DNA from: Ciceribacter sichuanensis
Lineage (GTDB): Bacteria > Pseudomonadota > Alphaproteobacteria > Rhizobiales > Rhizobiaceae
Assembly (NCBI RefSeq): GCF_024055605.1
Contig: NZ_JAMXLX010000006.1
Location: 347,925 to 411,924 of the forward strand
Length of the DNA: 64,000 nucleotides
Direction of reading: 5' to 3'
The notes beneath the pieces are model-generated. The model was not told the DNA's origin. It did no database searches and saw nothing but the letters and a program-made list of their open reading frames with translations. The stretch's first letter is position 1; the number at the start of each line of letters is the position of its first letter. The translations under genes and the position numbers were made by a program. Below are positions 8,945 to 17,100 of the stretch, piece after piece.

Positions 8945-9208
8945 ATGGGTCAAGCAGACCGCCAGACGTTTTTGACACCTGCCCTCTGTCGCGCGGCGCG
9001 GGGGTTCCTCGACTGGACGCAGAGCGATCTGGCGGATCGCTCGGGCGTTTCCCGAGGCACCATCCGCGACTATGAGGGCGAGCGCCACAACGTTCACCGC
9101 TCCACGGAAGCACAACTGCGCCTCGCCTTCGAAAACGGCGGGGTCTCCTTCGTCTGCCTGGAGGGTGGCAATGTCGGGATTTGCCCGAAGAGCGGGGCGG
9201 AGGGGTAA
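8945..9208 (+). CDS. small Xre/HTH_3 family DNA-binding protein
   Basis: This 87-residue protein is almost entirely a lambda-repressor-type helix-turn-helix: CRAARGFLDWTQSDLADRSG (15-34), then the recognition helix VSRGTIRDYEG (35-45). A beta-rich tail follows, with GGVSFV (65-70). Such single-domain regulators are numerous in rhizobia and mostly uncharacterised. An upstream in-frame ATG at 8888 would add 19 residues. I prefer 8945 because homologues begin close to the HTH. It is divergent from phaAB and convergent with the HIRAN/HipA pair, so it may regulate itself or phaAB. It is not placed like a HipB antitoxin. Confidence 0.75.
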   Translation: MGQADRQTFLTPALCRAARGFLDWTQSDLADRSGVSRGTIRDYEGERHNVHRSTEAQLRLAFENGGVSFVCLEGGNVGICPKSGAEG

Positions 9209-9519
9209 GGTCAGGGCATTTGGGCTGGGGGGCCGGTGCCAGACCGTCCGCTATTGGGCAGGATCTAGACAACAGTGAACATAACGCTTCTGGAATATAA
9301 GCTCGGAAGAGGCCCATTACGGGCCTCAGGTGCCATAGGGATACTGCATCATCTTCGACAATATCCAAGCGATGCTTGATCCCTACCATCGGCGGTCCTC
9401 CGCGCGCTATGAGCGGCGGATAAAGAAGGAGTGCGGGCAAACCTTCTTGTGGGGCCCGAGCGAGGAAAAGCCAACCTGTATGCCCCAGTTTTGAGTAGCC
9501 GCAGTACTCGGCCCGCTCG
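9209..9519. other. intergenic, convergent gene ends; one hairpin
   Basis: There is no supportable gene here. A perfect 7-base-pair hairpin (GAGGCCC / GGGCCTC, 5-base loop) lies at 9309-9327 and could help end transcription from either side, though no T-run follows it. A minus-strand open frame through 9440 has no recognisable domain and runs antisense through the Xre gene. Confidence 0.4.
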
Positions 9520-10311
9520 TTAGCCTACTGCTCGTTGAAATGGCTTTGCAGTACTCACAGTCTTCAGCGCATCTTCAACCGAAAGATTGCTGATAAGCTG
9601 ATGCTCGTCGGTACTGCAGGGTACAAAGTGCTCAGGCCAAGTCGACACCGCTTCGCACAGAAGCTTGAACTGAGAGGGCGCATCCTGGTTCACCTGAAGT
9701 ACTTTTAGGCGCGTAGCCGTCTCGGCACTTTCGCAGAGATATCGGAGGTCTGGAGCAACAAATCGAGGGCAATAGCCAATGATGACAGCAGGATCTCGCG
9801 TTCTGAGACACACAGCATTGCCATCGTACGGATTTTGAATATCCAGCATCGGAAACAAGACCTCGCCAGGTTCTAGCGCTGCTACGCGATCCGCAGAGTC
9901 CGGCGCTAGATGACTAATTCCATGAACAAAAAAAACGGATCTATACCGACCGTCACGACTTTTCTCAGGAACCGGCGACACCTGCAGTGCATCAGTCGCA
10001 CGCACGCCGCCAATTCGCGCCATCAACCTCAATGGGTCGCTTTCCCTGTCTAGGCCGGACCAACGCGCGTACCTCGCGTATTCTGGCCTTTTTTCGTTCA
10101 TGACCCGGTTGGCAAAGATAGGGAACAGTTCGTCAGAGATGTACAACGACGAGACATCGTTCATCCTGCCGAACGGAAGAAAGTTCTTTGAAACTTGAGC
10201 GCCACGCGTGTAGCCAAAAACAAAGTACCCTCTCTGGTTGACCAGCTTTGCGACAGGGAGCCATCTTTGGGTGTCCGGATCTTGCCAATTCAGGAAGAAT
10301 GATCGCATCAT
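9520..10311 (-). CDS. HIRAN-domain protein with HipA-N-like front half
   Basis: This is a 263-residue protein. Residues about 126-200 form a HIRAN domain: GEVLFPMLDIQNPYDGNAV with NPYDGNAV at 160-167, then IIGYCPR at 177-183. HIRAN domains bind single-stranded DNA 3' ends or damaged/stalled DNA in eukaryotic HLTF/Rad5. The front half (LVNQRGYFVFGYTRG, LFPIFANRVMN, RLMARIGGVRATDALQV) resembles the N-terminal subdomain of HipA kinases. The start overlaps the stop of the upstream HipA-like kinase by 4 bases (ATGA), so the two are co-translated and probably act together. What the pair does is unknown to me. It could be a toxin-antitoxin-like or DNA-damage-linked kinase module. Its base use is less GC-rich than that of the neighbours. 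Confidence 0.72.
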   Translation of the reverse strand: MMRSFFLNWQDPDTQRWLPVAKLVNQRGYFVFGYTRGAQVSKNFLPFGRMNDVSSLYISDELFPIFANRVMNEKRPEYARYARWSGLDRESDPLRLMARIGGVRATDALQVSPVPEKSRDGRYRSVFFVHGISHLAPDSADRVAALEPGEVLFPMLDIQNPYDGNAVCLRTRDPAVIIGYCPRFVAPDLRYLCESAETATRLKVLQVNQDAPSQFKLLCEAVSTWPEHFVPCSTDEHQLISNLSVEDALKTVSTAKPFQRAVG

Positions 10312-11180
10312 GTTTGCCCCAAGAGCTTTTGCCTGTTGATCTCGAGCATATTCAAGGCGAAAGACGCTGCCTCAGTGCTAATGAGTTCTGCCGGTATCCG
10401 ATCAAAGATATTAGATAGGTCACTCGGATCCACTTTCGAGAGGCGCGACAACCAGAACTGCTCGTGCCTTTTCCCTGCTAAACCCGCAAGACGGAAAGCA
10501 TCAATGGTTGACAGTGGTCGTCTATCCGTCTGGTCCATGTAGAGCCCCGACCGTGTTTTTTCAGCGTATGCGCGCACATCGAAGCGCTTGTCTTTCGTAA
10601 CCATGCGCTCTGCTCTCACTGCGTCACTCAGTTCCCTACCCAAACTCGACGCGTGATCGAAAGTTGGCGCCAGTGTTATAGTGCGCTTCTGCGGATCCAG
10701 CACAAGCCCCCAGTTTTCGTTGTGCCTATCTCCGTTACCGATCCATGCATCGAGCATGAGATATCCCACAAAACATCGCAGTGCCTCGTCCGGATCATCG
10801 GTAAACCTCTGTAAAACAGCAGTCACCCGACTAACGGTGTGACCCCGGTACTTGTAGAAGCTAGTCCCATCAAGTTTTTTCTCGACGGAATTGATCAGTT
10901 CGTTTCCCAGGATCAGGCGGCTACCATCAGGGTTCATTTTAGGTGACAGAACGCCCAATTTGCCCTGATATGTTGCGAACTCGTAGTGAGCGTGAGGCAG
11001 ACCCAAAAGGGCACAGATCTCACAGGCAACCTTTTCAGCCCAGTTCTCACCGGTCCCTTCACGACCAAATTTCAGAAGTTGAAGTCTGCCGTCGAAATTC
11101 AACCAGAACTTCTCTTTGGTGCCGAGGTATTCAATGACATCGATTTCATTTTGCACGTCAAATACTGGAAACAGAGTCAT
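10308..11180 (-). CDS. HipA-like serine/threonine kinase (kinase-core only)
   Basis: This 290-residue protein has the kinase core of the HipA/PI3-4-kinase-like fold. The nucleotide-binding Lys is in LLKFGR (K37) and a helix-C Glu in ENWAEKVACEI. The catalytic loop GNGDRHNEN holds D151, H153 and N156. The metal-binding Asp is in TFDHASS (D175). It lacks the HipA N-terminal subdomain, which seems to be supplied by the next gene fused to HIRAN. No HipB-type Xre gene lies upstream. HipA-family kinases phosphorylate targets such as aminoacyl-tRNA synthetases and can cause growth arrest. Whether this one is toxic cannot be told from sequence. Confidence 0.75.
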   Translation of the reverse strand: MTLFPVFDVQNEIDVIEYLGTKEKFWLNFDGRLQLLKFGREGTGENWAEKVACEICALLGLPHAHYEFATYQGKLGVLSPKMNPDGSRLILGNELINSVEKKLDGTSFYKYRGHTVSRVTAVLQRFTDDPDEALRCFVGYLMLDAWIGNGDRHNENWGLVLDPQKRTITLAPTFDHASSLGRELSDAVRAERMVTKDKRFDVRAYAEKTRSGLYMDQTDRRPLSTIDAFRLAGLAGKRHEQFWLSRLSKVDPSDLSNIFDRIPAELISTEAASFALNMLEINRQKLLGQT

Positions 11181-11233
11181 TCGCAGTCCTACCGCTCAGT
11201 ACAAGCACTCCGACAGGTCCAATACCTCAAATA

Positions 11234-11262
11234 GTTGAATTTGACATCGAAAAGAATTCAAC
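11234..11262. promoter_or_regulatory. inverted repeat upstream of the HipA-like/HIRAN operon
   Basis: An exact 8-base arm GTTGAATT and its complement AATTCAAC are separated by 13 bases, 54 bases before the start of the HipA-like gene. The size and place suit a dimeric repressor operator overlapping the promoter. The regulator that would bind is not identified. Confidence 0.4.
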
Positions 11263-11627
11263 TCTTAACTTGAAGCGCATGATTGATATTGACCTTCGAC
11301 CCAGCGAGAGTTGTGCGTTCGCAAGCGGCGGCTCTGGTCAGCGCTCTCACTTCCAGGGGCACGACAACCGTCCATGATCAAGTGTTCACTGCCCGTGGGC
11401 ATCTAACGACAAGGAAAGGCTGAATTTCGGTCCTAGAACTGACCAAAGCAGAATGGCTGCTATCGGTATTCGCCAACGCTGCGCGAACGACCGAAATGGA
11501 GGCGCTTAGCCGCTATTACGTATCTTGACTCGAATGTCAGCTTTCAGCGCAACGGCAACGCCGCGGTGAGAAAACCTATGGGGCTGATCCGTGGCGGCCT
11601 CTTGCGATGGCGGGCTTCATCCACCGC
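11263..11627. other. intergenic, no gene recognised
   Basis: This stretch separates the HipA-like operon promoter from the dispersed repeat. I see only short open frames without recognisable domains, and no convincing promoter or RNA structure. Confidence 0.35.
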
Positions 11628-11736
11628 CGTCATCCCGGCCTTGAGCCGGGATCCAGCGCGATCAAGTCTTTGATCGCAACATAGTCTTTCGCGCGATGGA
11701 CATCGCGCTGCTGCCGGAACATGTCCGGCATGACGG
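11628..11736. repeat. dispersed hairpin-rich intergenic repeat, copy 1 (RIME-like)
   Basis: This element of about 109 bases has four consecutive palindromes: CCCGGC/GCCGGG, GCGATCAA/TTGATCGC, GCGCGATG/CATCGCGC and GCCGGA/TCCGGC. It is bounded by CGTCATCC and TGACGG. A second copy lies at 28612-28724. Paired changes between the copies keep the second stem intact, so structure is conserved, not just sequence. It resembles the mosaic palindromic elements (RIME type) known from rhizobial intergenic regions. Confidence 0.7.
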
Positions 11737-11783
11737 AGAGGAATGAATAACGCTCCCAACGCCGAACTTTGTCGGCAACCTGA

Positions 11784-11802
11784 CGGCGGCCTGAAGCCGC
11801 CG
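11784..11802. terminator. possible terminator hairpin after the IalB-like gene
   Basis: A 7-base-pair stem CGGCGGC/GCCGCCG with a 5-base loop lies 36 bases beyond the stop of the IalB-like gene. A T-rich tract (TTTGTCTTTT) follows only on the plus strand, so termination of the minus-strand transcript would be by a hairpin with a poor tail. Confidence 0.35.
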
Positions 11803-11837
11803 TTTGTCTTTTCCGTGATGGTCTGTCCTTGAGGGGC

Positions 11838-12374
11838 TTAGCTCTTTGCAAGCTCGGTCAGGCGGTCGAGAGCGGCCTTGAAGCCCTTCAGCGAGATGGC
11901 GAGGTTGACCGGCTGGTTCGGCTGGATCGACGTTGCCGTGACGTTGAGGGCGGCGGCGGCGGAAAGAGCGGTGACGTTCGCGGTGGTAAAGGTCACAGGC
12001 AGCAGGCAGCCGGCCGGCAGGCAGGTGGAGAATTTCAGGGCCGGGAGCGGCGGATTGCTGTCGATCTTCAGGCTGGCGCCGGCGTCGAGCTTGAGGCCGA
12101 AGGGCAGCGCCAGAACACCGGCCACGCCGCCATCCTTGGCCGGCTGCAGCTCGATGGCGAGAACGCGCTGGCCGTCCTGCTGCTGCTGGACCTGCGCCAT
12201 GGAGCAGATCTTGTTGTTCTGCACGACACCGCAGGTGACACGCCAGTCCTGGTAGGTTTCCTGCAGGGAGCTTGCGCCGCCGGGCAAGGTGGCCGGTGCC
12301 GCATCCTCAGCGAAGGCGGGGGCTGCGGCGAGGAGCGGCAGCAGGGACAGGGCCGCGGTGGTGAGCTTGTGCAT
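11838..12374 (-). CDS. invasion-associated locus B (IalB) family protein
   Basis: This 178-residue protein has a clear Sec signal peptide (MHKLTTAALSLLPLLAAAPAFA, cleavage near residue 22). A single IalB domain follows, with the typical WRVTCGVVQNNKICSMAQ start (about 44-61) and the paired cysteines (C48, C57; later CLPAGCLLP). IalB proteins are periplasmic or outer-membrane proteins of alphaproteobacteria, named for Bartonella erythrocyte invasion; the molecular role is unclear. It lies 38 bases downstream of the two-partner secretion transporter on the same strand. This suggests co-expression with the surface adhesin, though it is not a standard part of such systems. Confidence 0.85.
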   Translation of the reverse strand: MHKLTTAALSLLPLLAAAPAFAEDAAPATLPGGASSLQETYQDWRVTCGVVQNNKICSMAQVQQQQDGQRVLAIELQPAKDGGVAGVLALPFGLKLDAGASLKIDSNPPLPALKFSTCLPAGCLLPVTFTTANVTALSAAAALNVTATSIQPNQPVNLAISLKGFKAALDRLTELAKS

Positions 12375-12412
12375 CCTTGGTACTCTTCCGTTGTCGATTG
12401 AAAGGTGGCGCG

Positions 12413-14197
12413 TCAGTAGCGCGCCGAAAGCCTGATCTTGAAATCCATGTCGCCGGCTTCGCGGTCTCCTTCGTCGACAAGCGCGATGGCCGCGGTCATG
12501 TGGAGGCTGAAATTGCCGGCGATGTCATAATCGATGCCTGCGCCGGTGCTGGCGAGGGAAAGCCCCTCGTCCGCTGCCTTGTCGCGGCCGAAGCCGAGGT
12601 CGAGGAAGGCAAAGGGCGACAGGCGGTCCTTGCCGGTCGGTGAAACGACGGGAGAGCGCAGTTCGTTGCGGATGATGACGCCGGTATCGGCGACCGCGTC
12701 ATCGAGATCGTAGCCGCGCACGCCGTCGAGACCGCCGAGCGCCAGACGTTCCGTATCGGGCAGCGCCTGCCCCGCGAGCTGGAACAGCACGTCGCTGTTG
12801 AGCTGGAAATCGTGGCCAAGCTCGGTCTGCCGGGAAAGGCTGCCGCCGAGATAGGCGTAGGAGATATCGGTCACCGCGCCGTTCGAGAAGGTGTTCCAGG
12901 CGCTGTCCGAATTGTCGGAGAAGATGCCGCCCGGATTGGCCTTCACATGCAGGTCGAGGCGGGTGGAGCCGAGATCGTCGCTGAACGACTTGCTGACCCC
13001 GAGGCCGAACTGGAAGAGTTCGGCATTGGCGCTGCCGAGGCGGATATCCGAGAAGAAGGTATCGCGCGACAGGTGCTTGTATTCGATGCCGGCATAGACC
13101 TCGCCGCCATAGATGCCCGGCAGGATGTTGGACAGCGCGCTGCGATAATAGAGCGGCAGTTCGACGATCGAGGTGTCGAAGGTGAAGAGATCGCTTTCCT
13201 GCCGTGTGGCGATGAAGGCCGGGCTGAAATCGATCGCCTGCCTGCCCTCGATCGGCACGACGAAGGTGCCGGAATGGCTGACATAGCGCGCCCGGTGGTC
13301 GTTATGATCGGGGAAGACGCCGCCGAGGTCTTCGAAGAGATCCGGCGAACCCGTCAGCTGATAGGAACCGAAAGCGCCGTCGATGCCGGGAATGGCAAAG
13401 CCCGCGCCGAGGAAGAAGCGGTCGCGGTCCGTGCCTTCCGCGCCGGTGTTGGAATAGCCGGCATAGACCTGCCACGGCTTGCCGCGCGTGACTTCCAGCG
13501 CAAGGTCGGAGCGGCCGACTTCCGAACCCGGAGAGAACAGGCCCTGCACGCGGCGGAAGGGAGAGCGGTTGAGCCAGGCAAGATCCTCGTTGACGCCGGC
13601 AGACGAAATGCGCCCGCCCGCGGGCGCATTGACCTGGGCAGCGAGGGAACGGGCGCGTTCGCCTTCGACCCCGCGTGCGGTGACCTTGCCGAAGCCGAAT
13701 TCCATGACCCGGAGATTGAGCACGCCGCCGGTGATTTCCTGCGGCGGAATGGTGACCGACACGAAGGGATAGCCGGCGCGGCGATAGACGCCGGCAATGG
13801 CGGCCTGCGCCTCGGCGATCAGCGACAGCGACAGCGGCTTTCCGATGAAGGGCCTGAGGACGCCGGCAAGCTGAGGCTCGAGATCGCGGCCCGGACCGAT
13901 ATCGCCGACGACGACACCGGCGGCGCTGCCGGCGCTCGGTTCCTCTTTCGCGCCGATCAGGCGGATGGCGGCCAGATCCGCCCCGAGCGGACGCTTGTCG
14001 GCCTCGACCGCGGCTTCCTCGGGAAGCGTGATCGTGGGAGCGTTGCCGGTCACGGCCGGCGGCGGGTTGCGCTCCACTGCCGACTGCGCGGCGGCATGGC
14101 CGGCGGCTGCAAGCGTCATCAGGATCGCAAGCGTCGCGGGGCTATCGAAGACGGTCGCGCGGATACGGTCGAGAATGGTCGGTCGATACGTATTCAT
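12413..14197 (-). CDS. two-partner secretion outer-membrane transporter TpsB (ShlB/FhaC family)
   Basis: This is a 594-residue FhaC-type transporter. It has an N-terminal signal sequence (cleavage near residue 38), then POTRA domains (roughly 100-240, ending with GYPFVSVTIPPQEITGG) and a C-terminal 16-strand barrel. The barrel carries the loop-6 signature GGLDGVRGYDLDD that plugs the pore and is needed for secretion. The last residues (RLSARY) end in an aromatic, as outer-membrane barrels do. I set the start at the ATG at 14197, in a TAATG overlap with the tpsA stop; a longer upstream frame is a shadow. It exports the TpsA protein encoded directly upstream. Confidence 0.92.
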   Translation of the reverse strand: MNTYRPTILDRIRATVFDSPATLAILMTLAAAGHAAAQSAVERNPPPAVTGNAPTITLPEEAAVEADKRPLGADLAAIRLIGAKEEPSAGSAAGVVVGDIGPGRDLEPQLAGVLRPFIGKPLSLSLIAEAQAAIAGVYRRAGYPFVSVTIPPQEITGGVLNLRVMEFGFGKVTARGVEGERARSLAAQVNAPAGGRISSAGVNEDLAWLNRSPFRRVQGLFSPGSEVGRSDLALEVTRGKPWQVYAGYSNTGAEGTDRDRFFLGAGFAIPGIDGAFGSYQLTGSPDLFEDLGGVFPDHNDHRARYVSHSGTFVVPIEGRQAIDFSPAFIATRQESDLFTFDTSIVELPLYYRSALSNILPGIYGGEVYAGIEYKHLSRDTFFSDIRLGSANAELFQFGLGVSKSFSDDLGSTRLDLHVKANPGGIFSDNSDSAWNTFSNGAVTDISYAYLGGSLSRQTELGHDFQLNSDVLFQLAGQALPDTERLALGGLDGVRGYDLDDAVADTGVIIRNELRSPVVSPTGKDRLSPFAFLDLGFGRDKAADEGLSLASTGAGIDYDIAGNFSLHMTAAIALVDEGDREAGDMDFKIRLSARY

Positions 14198-17100
14198 TAG
14201 AGCGATCCGATGATGATGTACTGGCCGAGCGACCGGTTGGCCGGGTGGGGAACGCCTGCACATGCGGCTCCCATGACCGCGCCGGCCGGGCATGTGGTCA
14301 GGTCTTCGCCGGTGCTGCGTGCCGGCTGGCCGAGCGTGATCGACGACGGCTGTTCGAAGACGGTCGATGCCGGGAAGGCCGTCGGCGTGGGCGTCGAGGG
14401 TGTCGTGGGTACGATGGGGCCAGCCGTGACCGTCAGCGTGCCGCCCGTATAGCTCAGCGCGTAGTTGGCGGAGGCGGCAAGCGTGCCCTGCGTGATGGCA
14501 TAGCTGCCTGCGGCGGAGGCGGACGAGGCGAGCGTCGAAAGTGTGCCCGTCAGGCTGTCGCTGCCGGCAAGCCCCAGTCCGCCGACGGTGTAGGTCAGCG
14601 CCGGAACGGCAGTGCCCGCAGTCATCGACTGGTTGTCCGCGGTGACTGTAATGGCGCGCGGCGTGATCGTCAGCGAGCCCGAGACGAAGGTGATGTCATA
14701 GCCGAACTGGCCGGAATAGAGCCCGCCAAGGGCAAGGGAACCGCCCGAATAGACGCCGACATTGGCGCTGCCGCTGGCATAGGCTGCGGTTCCGAGGATG
14801 AGCGAGGCGTCATAACCGGGCAGGCTGTAGGTCAGCGTACCGACGCTCGTACTTGTGGTCGAGGCGTCATAGACCTTGGTGCCGTTGCCGCCGGTAATCG
14901 TCAGCGCGGTCATGAAGGTGCGCAGCAGCGGTCCGGTCTGGCCCTCATAGATGCGCCAGATCGAACCCGTGCCGCCGTCGCCGTCGATGTTCCAGCCGGC
15001 CGTCGTGAAGGTCGAGAGCGAGGACAGCTGCGCGGTGGTGAGGCCGGTGACGCCGCCCGACGAACCGATGCCGACGCCGAGGCTGGTGCCGGAGGTCGTC
15101 GTATTCCAGAAGCTTGCCGTGACGGTGCCGGAATTGTTGCCGATCAGTCCGCCGTAAGGTGCGGCCGAAGACGGAACCGTGCCGCTCGCGTAGCTGTTTG
15201 CCACCGTGCCGCTGTTGACCCCGACCAGACCGCCGGACGTATTGCCGCCGCTGACATTGCCGGTTGCATAGGCGTTGGCTATGCCGCCGGCATTGGCGCC
15301 GACGAGCCCGCCCGCCGTTGCGGTGGCGCCGCTGCCTGCGGTCACCGTGCCGGTGGCGAACGAGGTGGTGATGGTGCCGGTGGTGCCTGCCGTACCGTCC
15401 ACCGTGTTGATGCCTACGAGGCCGCCCACATAGCTATCGGTGCCGCCAGTCACCGCGCCCGTGGCATAGCTTGCCGAAATGCCGGTGGCATTCGCGCCGG
15501 CAAGGCCGCCTGCGGCGCTGTTCGCGCCGACGCCGACGGTGCCGCTGGCCGAGCTGCCGGTGATGGTGCCGGTGCTGATGACGACGCCGCCGGATGTGGC
15601 GGCGGAGTTGAACGCCACGAGGCCGCCCGCATAGGCATTGTCGCCGGCCGTGACCGTCACGGCCGCATGGCTGTTGGTTATCGTGCCGGCGTTCATGCCG
15701 ATCAGGCCGCCGACATAATGACTGTTGCCGGCCGAGGCCGTGCCCGATACCGAGACATTGCTGACCGTGCCGAAGTTGTAGCTCCCCAGCAGGCCGGCTA
15801 TGGAGCCCGTGACGGAGCCCGAGAGGGTCAGGTTGGAAATCGTGCCGTCGATTCTGCCGAACAGCCCGGCCAGGCCGACCGACCGGTTGACGAGGAGGCC
15901 GCTTATGGTGTGGCCGGCGCCGTCGAGGCTGCCGGTAAAGCCGGTCGCGAAGTCACCGATGGAAGCGAAACCCGCACCCGAATTCCAGCTTGCGGTGCTG
16001 CTGGCGTCGATGTCGGAGGCGAGCTCGAAGCTTTCGGTCAGCAGGCTGGCCGAGCCCATGCCCTGCAGGCCGTAAACGTCAACGAGCTGGTAGGGCGTCG
16101 CCGCCGAGCCGTCGCCGCCGGTGGCGCGCAGGAAGGTGGCGCCGCCGCCGAGGCGGAAGTCGGTGGCATGGAAGGAGGCGAGCGTGCCGGCGACCTGTCT
16201 CCATGTGCCGGCGGTGAGCGAGAAGAGACCCACATCGATGGCGCTCGACGTGGTGGCCGTGCCGGCTGCGGAGATGACGAGCGTGCCGTTGGCGGCGGTA
16301 ACGGCGCCGCCCAGCGTGATGTCGCCGCTTGTGACCGTGGTCAGCGTCAGGCTGGACGTATCCGACCAGGAAATGGCGTCCGCGATGTCGAGGTCACCCC
16401 ACGCCGTCAGCCCGACCGTGCCGCTGACGCCGAAGGTGCCGCCGCTGTCGAGCGACAACAGGCCTGCCGAGCCGAGATTGGTGTCGAGCGTGTAGTTGCC
16501 GGAGGTGTTGAGGTAGACGCCGTAGCCGCCCGACGTGGTGAGCGAGGCGAAGGTGGATGGCGAAAGGAAGCCGAGATCGGTATCGCTATAGCTGCCAAGC
16601 GTTGCGAAATAGCCTGTCTGCGTTGCCGAAAGCGATGTCTGGCCGGTGATCAGGTGCGCCGCCGTGCCGTAGATCGAAACGTTCTGCGCGCCGTTGGTGC
16701 CCGTGATGTCCGAGAAGGCAACGCCTTTGGTCGATCCGCCGTCAAGATAGGTCAGCACTCCGGCCGAAGCGAGCGAGGAGCCGGGGGCGAGCATGATGTA
16801 ATAATAGCCGTTGGCGCCGGTGACGGCGCTGCCCATGCCGCTGCCGCCGGATACGGCGGTCACATTCGCGCCCACCAGCGCCGTCGTGCCCGCATCGCTA
16901 TAGGCGGTGCCCGAAACGGCGACCGGTGTCGTGGCGTATTGCCACTTGAAATAGGGATAGAGGTTCGTTCCAGTTCCCCAGATGGACGAGGAGAAGCCGG
17001 CAGGCAGGCTGCCCTGGAGCTGGGCAGTGGTGCGGGCCGTGGCGCTGCCGGCGCCGCCGGCGATGCCGACCGATTGTCCGCTGGTCTGGGTGTTCCAGTA

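Noticed and set aside
8945..9208. The Xre gene as a HipB-type antitoxin of the HipA-like kinase
   Set aside because: HipB genes lie directly upstream of and co-directional with hipA. This gene is on the other strand beyond the end of the HIRAN gene, so a functional pairing is not supported by position.
8811..9440. A 209-codon minus-strand frame through the Xre gene
   Set aside because: Its C-terminal half is antisense to the Xre gene, and the upstream half (VGIKHRLDIVEDD) matches no family I can name, so it is not supported as a gene.
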